Part shown: piece by piece, positions 23,928 to 34,612 of the stretch
How positions within the stretch are numbered: position 1 is the first letter of the stretch
How the letters are laid out: each line of letters begins with the position of its first letter
NCBI GenBank assembly: GCA_019614645.1
Contig: JABWDB010000001.1
Span: 7,624,001-7,688,000 of the forward strand
Origin: Stratiolaelaps scimitus
Lineage: Eukaryota > Arthropoda > Arachnida > Mesostigmata > Laelapidae
Reading direction: 5' to 3'
DNA: 64,000 nucleotides
Made by a program: the position numbers and the translations under genes
Notes under the pieces: generated by a model
The model's database searches: none
Told to the model about the DNA's origin: nothing
The model's input: the letters and a program-made list of their open reading frames with translations, nothing else

Positions 23928-25138
23928 CATTCGCCAGGGACATACGTGGAGACACCGACAACGAGATTGAGAAAGAAAGGCAGCGCAGCTGGCGAATAGA
24001 GACGCGAATAGTAGAGAGAGCTAAAAGCCTTCTTGCTCAATACCTGACGACTGAGGATGCAGTGGAATATATGCGCGCACAGTGGCCCAGCGAGACCCAG
24101 GTAGCTGGCGTTGTCCTGGTGCCACCGCGCGATCCCGAACGAGTCGTCCGTGTCTGCTGTAACCTCAGCTGAGCGAATGAACGATGTGGCCGGTCCTGCA
24201 CATCCGTACAGTGGCTTCGCAGTGATGGCGGTGGCCGGATTGCGAAGGGCGAAAACAATGCGAGCAGATAATGGTTGTTCCTTTGCGTCCTTATCCTTCC
24301 CGTTACGTCAGTAGCCGGTAACCCATCGTAGTGGCGGTGGCACCAAAAGAGAGCGAGGGAGGGTCCGCTGCTTGTCTTCCTTGCCACAATGGTACTGCTG
24401 GCAGGCGCTACTATCATCTACCCAGACACAACAGCCGCTTACACTAACGCGCGTCCCTGTTACGTCGTTGTTATCCCTATAGCAGGCATTGCTGCTTCCG
24501 CAGATGCTGGAGCTCTGCCGTTTCGGCGATCTTACGCTGACTGTTCCATCCGCTCGGTAGCTCGCCCGCCCGCTCGCTAGACTCTCAATAAATCACCGAT
24601 GACTCGATTACCTGGCAAATGCCGTCCGTGATGGCCTGGCTGGTTGGCTAGCGCACTGCCTGCTGCCTGAGCTGTGGTCGCCGGAAAAGAGAAGGAGCGA
24701 TCCAACGAAAGGCAAACGGGGGCGGGATTGTGGGTGTCAGGACTGCTCCCGAACGTTGCTGTTCTGAGCATCGCCGGAGGGGGCTTCAGGGAGCTTTTGG
24801 GGGGGAAACCATTTGGGTCCTGGTTGGCGCCGCTATCCGAAACATCGTCGCTGTGTCCTCAGGGATCAACGCGCAGCGGGCGACTCCTCGATGATGATGT
24901 GTCTCTCGTCTTGCTCGAAAGATGAGCAGAAGACCCAATGGACATGCGCGCGGCACGGCTGGCATATGACGAAATAAGGTGGGCAGGCGGCAATACAAGC
25001 AGGTACAAACGCGAGGACGGAGTCCTTTAATGGAGAAATGGCACCACCGCTGCCGTCACGAGCGTACAAACGCCAGGCGGCGATAGCAACGAGCAAAGCG
25101 CTACTGTTCTCGAAACAGTAAACAGCTATGTTCTCTTG

Positions 25139-25606
25139 CTATGTTCTTGCCATAAGGGTGCGCAACCTCACTCCCCCGCCCCGGTTCTTCCCGACCCAGA
25201 AGGCGAGGAAAAGAGCAGAGCTTGGTTCAGTTTGCTGGGGACCATACTGTTTATGTAGCTGACAGTGCCTACAGCGGTGCTGACGGAGGGTGGAGGCGAG
25301 AGCGACACGTGCATTCGAATTCAACATATTACACCAAACCTTGCTTCTGGTTTTGCGCGATGTGATTTTTGAGCTAGCCAAGCACAGTTGGAAGCTGCTC
25401 ACAACGAAAGCAGGCAATTGCCAAGACATTGCACTCGGATGTACCAATTGAGCGTTAGTGACAGTTAGTTTCGTATTTGATCGACACGAGGATGGCAGAA
25501 GGAATAAGGTGTCGCTAACTAGCTGTTTGAAAATACTCCTCCCACACCTGTCCAGATCCGGTTCCGTCCGTTTCATGGTGTTCATGCGTTCATTGACCGC
25601 GCTCAT
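25139..25606 (-). CDS. ATG open frame, 155 codons, unassigned
   Basis: This minus-strand frame starts with ATG at 25606. Its first residues, MSAVNERMNTMKRTEPDLDR, are charged and unlike low-complexity translation. A CAG|GTGTGG step then falls directly after PDLD and within the Arg codon, so a first coding exon ending there is conceivable. The remainder is serine-, leucine- and cysteine-containing with no recognised domain. The frame is also open upstream of the ATG. Chance remains a strong alternative. Confidence 0.15.
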   Translation of the reverse strand: MSAVNERMNTMKRTEPDLDRCGRSIFKQLVSDTLFLLPSSCRSNTKLTVTNAQLVHPSAMSWQLPAFVVSSFQLCLASSKITSRKTRSKVWCNMLNSNARVALASTLRQHRCRHCQLHKQYGPQQTEPSSALFLAFWVGKNRGGGVRLRTLMART

Positions 25607-26127
25607 ATCGAGGCGTGAGGTGGTCGACTCGAGCGGGCCGCGTGTATTCTGTTCCTTAGGGCAGCTCGGCGAGCTTAGAAATTTGACATGGAGGATGAGT
25701 GGGTTCACTGTCCGGCAAGCTCGTATCTATCTGCTGGCTATGGGTAATGTGACTCCGCTCGGACTGCTCTGCTGGTTTTCTCTACGGGGGCTTCCCTCTA
25801 TCTGCCTAAGGCGGCGAATGAGGTGCAGGGCCGAATTTGACAAGTTGACAGCGGCGGCTGTAATGACTGATTTTGGAGGGTGCGCGCATACCTCGTTCGA
25901 CCATCCTTCGGCATCAACCGGGCGTTCACGTGTGTGCGCTTGTGGCTGGCGCCTGTGGCGGCTACATGATCGTGCGCGTTATGCTAGGTAGCGTCGGTTG
26001 GTGATTGTGGTGATGCCGCTGTTCGTGGGCTGTTCGACACATAGAGCAGCACGTGAAGAAGTCTGCCTGCCTGCCTGTCCAACCGACCGACCGACCGGAT
26101 GGCATAGTGCCTAGCCTGTCCGGCTAG

Positions 26128-26148
26128 CTGCTGCTGCTGCTGTTGCTG
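26128..26148. repeat. CTG triplet repeat
   Basis: Seven CTG-type triplets with one TTG. Confidence 0.9.
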
Positions 26149-29100
26149 GCTCCGGCTTATCTCGGTCGGCTGTCTCGACATGCTACCACGACTATTCCCT
26201 GGCTGTTCGCTACCAGCGTGCACCGCCCTGCTCCATGGGCTGCCCCTTTCGTCGTCTCTCCTCCTGCTCCGGCTACTGGCTGGCACCCAGTAGGAAGCCA
26301 AGATGAAGCGGCATGTCACGTGCACTCTCGGTAGCGGCGGCCATCGCCCGTCTCTGACGCCACCCGCGGCTGCTGCGCTACCGAGCTACAGAGCCCGCGG
26401 CAGACGCACATCTACAATATACATATACACACAAACACGCACAGCCCCCCAGCCCAACTGCTCGCTTTCCATACACAGACACACGCATACATGGCTGCTG
26501 TCGTTCACTCTACGACGACGACGTAGTCGTCTTCGTTCTGTGTAAAGAGTGTCCCGCTGGCAAACAAGCGGTTGCAAAGGGGGGCGCGTGCGCTGTGGGC
26601 GATTGGGCTTCTGTTGGTGCCTGTGTCAGGGGCGCGCTGGGGCCTGGGGACTGTCTGAATTGGAATTCGGTGCGCCTCATGCGTTTAGAGAGGGTGCTGC
26701 TGGCAGTGGTAGCAGCAGCAGCGCCTGCTGTTAGGCTGCCAAGGATAGCTTGCTTCGCGCATAGCGGACTCGGTCACTGACTTGCCGGCTTCGCTCAAGG
26801 ACGTACGTCCATATTATGAGAGCGGCGCGGACGGCCGCATAGCTCTGAGAGCGGCATACTCACGGCCGGGGGATCGGGGGAGGGGTATCGCTTATTCCTA
26901 ATAATTTCGTCTGGTCGTTGCCAAAACACATAAACGGTCTTCCTGTACCAAATATTTTGTCTGACACGTGGCCAAGTTTCTTGAGTGAGCGATGTTCGCC
27001 GTTGAGTGTGCCCATGAGGCCCATGTTAGCCGGCTCCTCCCTCTCCGAGACCGGTTGTCGTCGTCGCCGCCAGCTGAAGCAACGTTGAAGGCATTTGTCG
27101 GCACGAATAGACACTGAAGATAGTCGTGATGGCCGACGAAGGCTGAACAAGAGTTGACCGAGCGTCTAGCTTGCCCTTACACGGCATTCTCCTCGGATGA
27201 TCGCGGCTCTCGAAGAGCACGAGCCTTCGACGAGCAATCGTTCGCTTGCAGTTGGCATTTTCTAACATGCGTTTAAGAACTCTCCACTTTGCCACGTCGC
27301 CCGGTAGGGTGACATGCGTCGGTGTTCCTCGAGAAGAAGCCACCTGATCTAGTTAGCCGCCTGGCGCGGCACGTCGTCTTCCACCTGCATGTCCCGCGTC
27401 ATCCTTCGGTTATCGTCTGCATCTCCGTTTGGTGCGATAGGAACGTGTGAGATTCTGCCACTGCTACTCCTTCCACCTCCGGGTTGTATAAAGTTTACCT
27501 CAATCGGCGTCGTTACTCGCAACCGTTTGCTCCAGTCGTTGCGCCGTGTGTGTCATTCGAACTCTAGCAGCCAGGATCAATCTATCAAGCTCTCGTAATA
27601 GTGTAGTGCGACCTCGTGCTTCTCGTCTAAGTTACGACCATCGCGCTCAAGTGACACCTTCTCCTCGAGGATTTAGTAACGATGGCGGCTTCATCGTTCA
27701 CGCGGTGAAACCGGCATCGGGCACGACTCCACGGAGCGTGACAGTATCACAATACGTTTACACAAACTCACTACTTAGTTTATAATCAACGCATAGCAAA
27801 TGTCTGATAAATTTCAGAGTTTTATTTTCATTCTGATGACACGTTGATCGTCCTTGAGTGCACGCGACGATAAATTCACCCTTCACAACAACAGCAAATA
27901 TTACAGACATGTTTTTTCGGCTCTCACTACACCAAAAGATCTCTTCGGTTCACAGTCTTGGCGAGACACCAAAGTCTGACTGCGTGTGAGACATTGCGAC
28001 ATAAAGCCGGTCCTTAGCGGGCTCCGCCACTACCGCCTTCTAGCGCCAGCTGTTTCCTGGCCTGGTCTTGAGCCGGCAGACCATCCCGCTATCGCCTAGT
28101 GGCTCCACTCGAGTTACCGCTAATCTGCATTTAATAAGTTCTTGGTCAAGCTCATCCGTCGTTCTTGTCTTAGCAGCAAGAGCGTCAGTGAGAGCCAAAG
28201 TCAGACGCGTCGTCCTCCCCTCCCGCGCCGTAGGAGCCAAGTGCAACGAGCGTATTGGGGCTGCGGCTGATGCTGGTGGGCGAATGTTATGCAAAAACAT
28301 GCACTCCACCCCGCTAGGGAGATGCCTGCCTCCCGTCGTCCTCTAGGCCTCTGCCTTAGGGGCATCTTTCCTAGCCCCCGTCTAGCCTTGAGTCCTTCTA
28401 CCCCCCTAAGCAGCGTTCTACAAGCCACCGCCTGGCGAGCGATGCGAACGTTCATAGAGCCCTCTCCCTTGTTTTCGCCTCACTCTCTCTACCCGCCTCT
28501 CGTCCCTATAAAATTTGCTATGCCCTCGGGATGCTTCTAAGCCGACAGCGACAGACGCCTGGTCGCTCGTACGTGGGGGGGTTCTCTATGGCTAGCTGTG
28601 AGTCCCTGAGTTCCTGTTCGCTTTCCGCCTCGATCAGTGTACGTTCGTTCAAACCTTCGACCTCTCTCTCCCCCAGCCTAGCAGTTGAATCTTTCGAGTT
28701 CGGTCGTGTACGAATTTATCCTCAAAAATCCATAGATCTTTCTATCCGTCGTGTGATTGGCGTCACTTTCGCCAATGCCAGCATGCTCGTTCGTGGCTTG
28801 GGTCAGTGTAAGGATTCGGTATGAGGATGAAAAGTGCCGTAGTATTACTCCCCGAGATACTCTCAGGGGATTCCGGCGAGAGCGTTCAGTTGTCCTTATT
28901 GTAGGAAGATGAATTTGTGCTCGCGAGATTTGGCAAGCACCATCAGCAGCCGGATGGTCGGTACCTAACGCGAGGGCTCCTCTGCCAACGGATATGCAGT
29001 GACGATATAGGTATAATACAGCGATCAGGATTGACGGACACAGCAAGCGAGATGACTCAATCGCGAAGGCGAACAATAGCAGGAGAAGTATTTCGTAGCC

Positions 29101-29569
29101 TGTGTAAAATTGGCACGGGATCACGTGTCCATATGTTCTTCGGAGGCGTCTGCGAAATCGTTCTCGGGACGATTAAAATATGTCAGATGCACATCTGAAC
29201 CAAGAGAAATATGAAGTGCGTTCATTACAGCGCGAGGATTGATGCACTTGCACAAATGCATAATGATATTATACAACAGTATATATAAATATATATATAA
29301 TTAAACAAGTTATTATATTCATCTGACATCTACATGTTCCTTTGCTGTGTTATTTTCCAGAGCTGCAGTAAAGATGGCGTTTGCCACATCTAAATAGAAA
29401 ACATTGTATAAACAATTTTTTTCAATCGGATATATTCACCACGTGAAGCATCCACTGACCATTCCTAGGCATGTATAGAAAATGTCGAAGGATGTTATCG
29501 CCCGCCGTACTGTATAGGAGATACGTTCTGAATGGCTCCGCGACACCGTGATGCTTACCATTGGTAGAG

Positions 29570-29585
29570 AAATATATATATATAT
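29570..29585. repeat. short AT microsatellite
   Basis: Eight AT dinucleotides immediately before a GA-rich patch at 29587-29604. Confidence 0.9.
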
Positions 29586-29760
29586 AAAGGAAGAGGGAGA
29601 GAGAAAGCCTAGCGCTCCGATGCCTTCAGATCCTTCTCACGGAGGATGATCAGTATTACAGTGACAGACAGGCGTGCACGTGTCACCGCGGACTTGGCGC
29701 ACACAGGTCGTTCCAGGCGAACAGGCATCGTCGGGAAGTGCGACAACTCAGTGGTCTCAC

Positions 29761-29788
29761 TTTCTCTTTCTCTCTCTCTCTCTCTCTC
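29761..29788. repeat. CT tract
   Basis: Nearly pure CT dinucleotides with a TTTC start. Candidate GAGA-type protein binding sequence by composition only. Confidence 0.95.
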
Positions 29789-30445
29789 ACTCACTCAGAG
29801 CAGCCAGAGAGGCTGCTAGATCTGGGGTGAGGATGAGTGTCTGAAGACGCGAAAGAGAGAACCTAGAGATACACATCAGGGAGTAGTGCTCTGCTGTTCG
29901 TTTTCTGTCTCTCGCGTCCTTGTTGGTTGAAGAGTCCTCCATCACGGGTTCGCTGACCCTTGTATAGAAGGGCGTTCTATGGGGGAGCGCAATGGAGCCG
30001 GGCCCAGCAGTAGTTTGCTCCTCGCTCTGGCGTCTCGTTCCCTTCTACGTTCCGCCCCGAACAGCTACCTACATCCCGTTCTCTTCCGTTCCTGGCGTCG
30101 ATATCGACTGCGCCTGCTGCCACCGCAGCCGCCCCCGGCTCTCTCATAAGTGGCTGCGGTATTGGACCTCACGCCATCTTTCTCTCTCTCTCGCTCTCGT
30201 TCCGTGCGTTGCTTGCTTGCTTGATTCCCCGCCTGTCCGCGCAAGTCTTGTATACAGCGTCCCTCTTTCTCCTTCGTGTCACCCTTCTCGAAAGCCACCA
30301 CCGGCGTCTTCGCTTCTACTACTTCGTTGTCGTTGGCACCGCGCCCCCTCGTTGGCCGCCTTAGTGCGGCCTGTTTCCCTCGTTGCAACTCTCTCCTAGA
30401 GTTCTGCAAGCGACTTCGTGCGAGTGAGACACCGAGGGACGGAAC

Positions 30446-30449
<4 letters not shown>

Positions 30450-30495
<46 letters not shown>
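30450..30495. repeat. long GA tract
   Basis: A 46-base uninterrupted GA/AG run, the longest GA tract in the window. It is polypurine on the plus strand, and oppositely oriented CT tracts occur 3-4 kb downstream. Confidence 0.95.
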
Positions 30496-30496
<1 letters not shown>

Positions 30497-30737
30497 GAAA
30501 CGATGAGAGGAACATAGGAGGCAGGAATGAGTCTACGACGAAGCACCAGCAGCAGCAGCAGCACGGCACGAGAGAGAGAGAGAGGAAGATGGCAAACGCG
30601 GACGTCACCGCACCGAGAGAAGGCGCCGATCCGGCCGGCAGAGCCAGCTAACGTCCAGTCATCCAACCGTCTTTGCGTCCGTTCGCCTGTGTTGACCACA
30701 CCTCTTCCGCACTACTGACTGACACGGCTTCGTTCGG

Positions 30738-31022
30738 TCAGCTTTGACAGCAGCGCTGGCATTGGTATCGCGCTTCCATCGCGGTATTGGGCTGTGGCTT
30801 GGCATACAGGCAAGCGGCTATCAAGGCGGGTGGCAACACACGCATGGCCAGCGTTGCAGCAGTGAGGACAGCGGGGCTAACAGCAGCAGCAGCAGCAGCA
30901 CCAGTAGAAGTCGAAACAGGCGCAGCCGCACGACGCCAGTGGTGGCCGTGGTGGTGGTGGTAGTGGTCGCGGTCAGCGTATAAGAGACGGGTATAGTATA
31001 GGAGGATAGTAAGAGTGAACAT
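30738..31022 (-). CDS. ATG open frame, 94 codons, signal-like start with His- and Ala-rich tracts
   Basis: A 94-codon minus-strand frame starts with ATG at 31022 with A at -3. The product opens with a hydrophobic stretch (MFTLTILLYYTRLLYA) that resembles a signal peptide, followed by a histidine-rich run (HYHHHHGHHW) around residues 20-29. An alanine run at about residues 42-47 is the antisense of the CAG repeat at 30881. A small secreted histidine-rich peptide is one reading. Both tracts come from simple triplet sequence (GTG and CAG on the plus strand), so the frame may be an accident of repeats. No family is recognised. Confidence 0.18.
   Translation of the reverse strand: MFTLTILLYYTRLLYADRDHYHHHHGHHWRRAAAPVSTSTGAAAAAAVSPAVLTAATLAMRVLPPALIAACLYAKPQPNTAMEARYQCQRCCQS
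30881..30900. repeat. CAG triplet repeat
   Basis: Six to seven CAG units followed by CACCAG. Confidence 0.9.
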
Positions 31023-31160
31023 AGTTGTTGGCGGCAGTGGCCAACGGGACTGATGCTGTACGCAGCGGCTGCGGCAGCTCCCGGTCTTATACTACACAGC
31101 TCTACTACTTCTACTGCTACTAGTTGTAGTGTTAGTGACGTGGCCCTGGATGACGTTCAC

Positions 31161-31229
31161 GCTGGCTGGCTAGCTAGCTGGCAGCCATTGGCATGCTGCT
31201 ATGGGCGGGAGGACAGCTAGCCAGCCAGC
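31161..31229. repeat. perfect 15-bp inverted repeat, 39-nt spacer
   Basis: GCTGGCTGGCTAGCT at 31161-31175 is exactly complementary to AGCTAGCCAGCCAGC at 31215-31229. A transcript of either strand could form a 15-bp, 67% GC stem with a 39-base loop. It is the longest perfect non-microsatellite inverted repeat I found. The arms are made of GCTG/GCTA-like units, so an origin from local tetranucleotide slippage is possible. Confidence 0.9.
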
Positions 31230-33757
31230 TGGCTCGTCGAAGTAGTCGCAGGGCGAGGAGGTGTGGCACGTGGATAAGCAATATAAATCGCCAGTCCTCC
31301 CGTTATTTTCCCATGTCCACTATTGCCCCGGCCGCTTGATAGCCCGCGCTACTAACGGTCAGGCGGGCGTTGGCTCGGTCAGCGAAGGCGGCAGGCCGCC
31401 TCCACAGCACCCCTACGCCCCCCGGCTGGCTACCTCTCTGCGGAGTGCATGTCATTTAAGGAAATTCTATTAGCGACCGACGGGGCCAGTCGACGCCCCT
31501 GTCTCGGGCTTGTGGCCGATCAACAGGAAGGTGATAGACGAGCTAAACAAGACAAGGCACAAGGCAACTTGCTCAGTCGATCCCCTCACCACTAGTTCGT
31601 TTAGCTAGTGATTTCCTATAATAGAAGCGTTGTACCATCAAGTTATACCACTCGTTGCTGCTGCTGTTGCTGTTGTCTCTCAGCCGTTGTGGCCTAGTTG
31701 TTGTTTTACTTCGTCCTATGTTCGGTTAGATTATATATATATACTGGTACCACCACATAATACTTATCGGAACAGGCAGACATGGGAAATAGTTAGAAAA
31801 CATAGATAATAAAAACAGATGTGGTAAGCCGCACATGGCTGCCACTTGCTACTATATTTTAGAGGTCATGTGCCGCCTTAAGCACAAAAAGTAGCCTGGG
31901 CTTCCGACTCAGATTTCATTACCATGTAGTAACGCAATAATAATAATGTTGATTACTTACGGAGCTTTCTCACTCTGCGATCCCAGGATTCTGACGAGAC
32001 GAAAATCGAGCTTGAGTCCGTACAACTACATGAAGGAGTAGACTAGTTTTCTGAATTCTGTTAAAGTAGCTTTTAATACTCGGCATGACTTTACCCACAC
32101 CGTTCATGAGTCGAACTGTTGATTAGGCACATCTGTATTATGTTAGTGCGCGAATCGTACAGTTATTTTCAGTCCATTGCTGTGTGTGAACTTGTTTTTT
32201 CTATTCAACACCCACAGACTCTTCCTACTTATAAACCCAAACTAAACGAATTCCCCATCGCCCTGTGCGAGACCTGCTATCTTGGACGGGCGACTCATTT
32301 CATCGTCATGTACATGTTCGTGCCTCATTAATGGATCGTCTCAGATACTTATTAAGTATAGTAATAATAATAACATCCAACTGCATGATTTTTCGGCTTC
32401 CGTCCAAATTGCTTGCGTTCAAATGCCGGATAGCTGTGTTATAGCTAGTCTTCACTTCGAACCATCTTCTCCGGATAATGAAGCAGCTTTGCTGTCCGTT
32501 GGGCAAAATCGAGACCCGCCGCTCACTCGTTGTTAATTGCTACCTTTCAAAAACGTATACTTAGTATCACGTAATGCGTACAGAGTTTACATCGTGCCAC
32601 CCTATTCAGGCTGATTGTTCATTGAGAAGCCCATCAGCTATTTCTTCCCGCGCTCAACTCAGCTGCCGCTAATGCTGCCATTATTTGCTGGCCCGCCCTG
32701 TCCTTCTGCTGAATGTCCGGCTGAACATCAAACCATTGCAGATGTTGCATGTCCCGCAGCGCAATGCATTATGAGCTTTTAATTACTTAGCGAATGTCGC
32801 TCGCAAGCATAGAATCGCGGCGGATAGCGTCTGACAGATTCTATCATCTACTTCGCGTTCTCTCTCTCTCGCTCAAACCTGGAGTCGAGATGCCGAGATG
32901 CATTATAACGGCGTCACCGTGCATGATAGTGACGTTGGACACTATACCCCTCCCCAGCCGTAAGAGCTGGGAGCGCATTTGCCATCGTGGCTCATATCAC
33001 TATTTCAAGGCCATATCAGCAAAGCCATAGAAGACGGAAGACGGCATGGCCCAATTTAGCGAGCAGCAGTGACTCCTGTCGAGCAATGCTACGCCATATC
33101 TCGCACCGCTGACAATGGTGCTATCATTATATCTCGCCCTTAGCTCTAGGGTGCAATCTTATTGGGCCTCGTATCAGGCCTTTCTCTCTCCCGCGTTTTC
33201 CATATATTTATTTACACATCCATATCTAGGTTTCCGCGAACACTGATATCTGTGCCCCTGCCACACGATAAGTACGATCGAACAGGGCAGACCACTAAGC
33301 AACCAAATGCGAATGATCAGAGAAGAAATAAAGTAGAGACTATTCGCTCTCTGTCTCTCTCGCACACACTTTGGCCTGTGCTCCCGTGTCTATCTATCTA
33401 TCTATGCTTGTAGTGGCTAGATGGTGAAAAATGTTCAAATCGAAGTCTTGCTTGCGCTAGCACCGTACCGCGACACAAAACCGAGAAAAAAGTGGAGTAG
33501 AAACTATCTTGAGACTTAGGAGCGCATGACTGCTATCCGGGCGTCATCTCAATATGACGCGGCAATCTTTTAAGTTGCATTTGTCTCGCGTCATGCTGGA
33601 GCGAAACAGATGATCCTCGAGGGGTACAGCAAATATTGTTGCACTTCACCGATGCGCAATCGCGGTTCAGTGTTCTGTGTCTTCATCTGGGTCACTTCGA
33701 TTCGCTTTCAATGCGCTATTCAGTTGCGAGTGGCATTTTTCGTTTGTCTCAATCACG

Positions 33758-33761
<4 letters not shown>
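31230..33761. other. mixed stretch, AT-leaning from 31.7 kb
   Basis: The transition to AT-leaning DNA is at about 31.6 kb; a short TA run lies at 31732-31741 and a TCTA run at about 33390-33405. Short open frames exist but none is supported by splice signals or domain content. Confidence 0.4.

Positions 33762-33795
<34 letters not shown>
33762..33795. repeat. CT tract
   Basis: About seventeen uninterrupted CT dinucleotides, in opposite orientation to the GA tract at 30450-30495. Confidence 0.95.
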
Positions 33796-33799
<4 letters not shown>

Positions 33800-33905
33800 C
33801 GCCATATACAACTAGAAGCAGTGCAGAGGACTTCTCCGTCCCATTGCGCTTCCCATAGTGAGTCGTAGGCTTGTGCATTCTCGCCCTGTTTGTAAGTATA
33901 GATGC

Positions 33906-33930
33906 ATGTGTATATGTGTGTGTGTGTGTA
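33906..33930. repeat. TG/TA microsatellite
   Basis: TGTGTATATG followed by TG dinucleotides. Confidence 0.9.
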
Positions 33931-34568
33931 TGACCGTGTACAACTCCCAGATGGCGTGAGTCATCGACGCCGGCTTCCATGGGGAGTGGGTCTTATCTTC
34001 AGTGATTTCGGGTGGATTTGATCCCCCCCTTTGGCTACCGATAGTAATGTATATAGCAGCGTAAGAAATGGGCCCACAATCCGAACCGCTGTCCCAGTAA
34101 TCACATAGCTTGCTTGCCTGTGCTCGCCGCTGTGCCTTCATCAATGTGAGCCGTTATCATGCTGCCCAGGAGCAGCATAAACTAGTTACCATATGGAGCA
34201 GAGGCAGCGATATCCACCACCCTTATCCCTCTTTATCCCCACTTTGCCTATGGGGTTGTATCGAAAACTGGCGTCCAGTTCCTCCTCAGTAGCGGAGCAT
34301 CCGTTGACAGACGCAGCTGACCCTGGGAGAGACTAAATAAGCCACCCATCGTTTCGCAGATTTACACCATCACCATGCAGTGCCGGCCGAAGGGCAATCG
34401 TCAAATTACAGCCTGTCGCCTTGTGCTCACTCAGTCACCTCCAACCGGTGTCTGTAAGCATCTTGCAGCAGAATCTTGACTCTATGTCTTTGGACCTTTG
34501 GCATAGGGGCAGAGGGTCAGAGAGAACGAGAAACGAAACTCTGATGATGGTTTGTTAGTTGCCATGGC

Positions 34569-34572
<4 letters not shown>

Positions 34573-34610
<38 letters not shown>
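34573..34610. repeat. CT tract
   Basis: About nineteen uninterrupted CT dinucleotides, the longest CT run in the window. Confidence 0.95.

Positions 34611-34612
<2 letters not shown>

Larger units (their letters stand above)
23928..29760. other. mostly GC-rich noncoding stretch
   Basis: GC-rich with many short triplet runs (CTG near 26128, AGC near 26710, CCT/CTT patches) up to about 29.1 kb, then AT-rich from 29.2 to 29.6 kb. Many overlapping frames of 60-190 codons occur on both strands, as expected in GC-rich DNA. The only one listed individually is the ATG frame at 25139-25606. Confidence 0.4.
29789..31160. other. GC-rich stretch with GA, CAG and GTG simple sequence
   Basis: CT-rich at about 30178-30200, the large GA tract at 30450-30495, a further GA patch at about 30569-30584, CAG at 30881 and GTG/GTA at about 30940-30965. 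It contains the histidine-rich open frame listed separately. Otherwise no gene is recognised. Confidence 0.4.
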
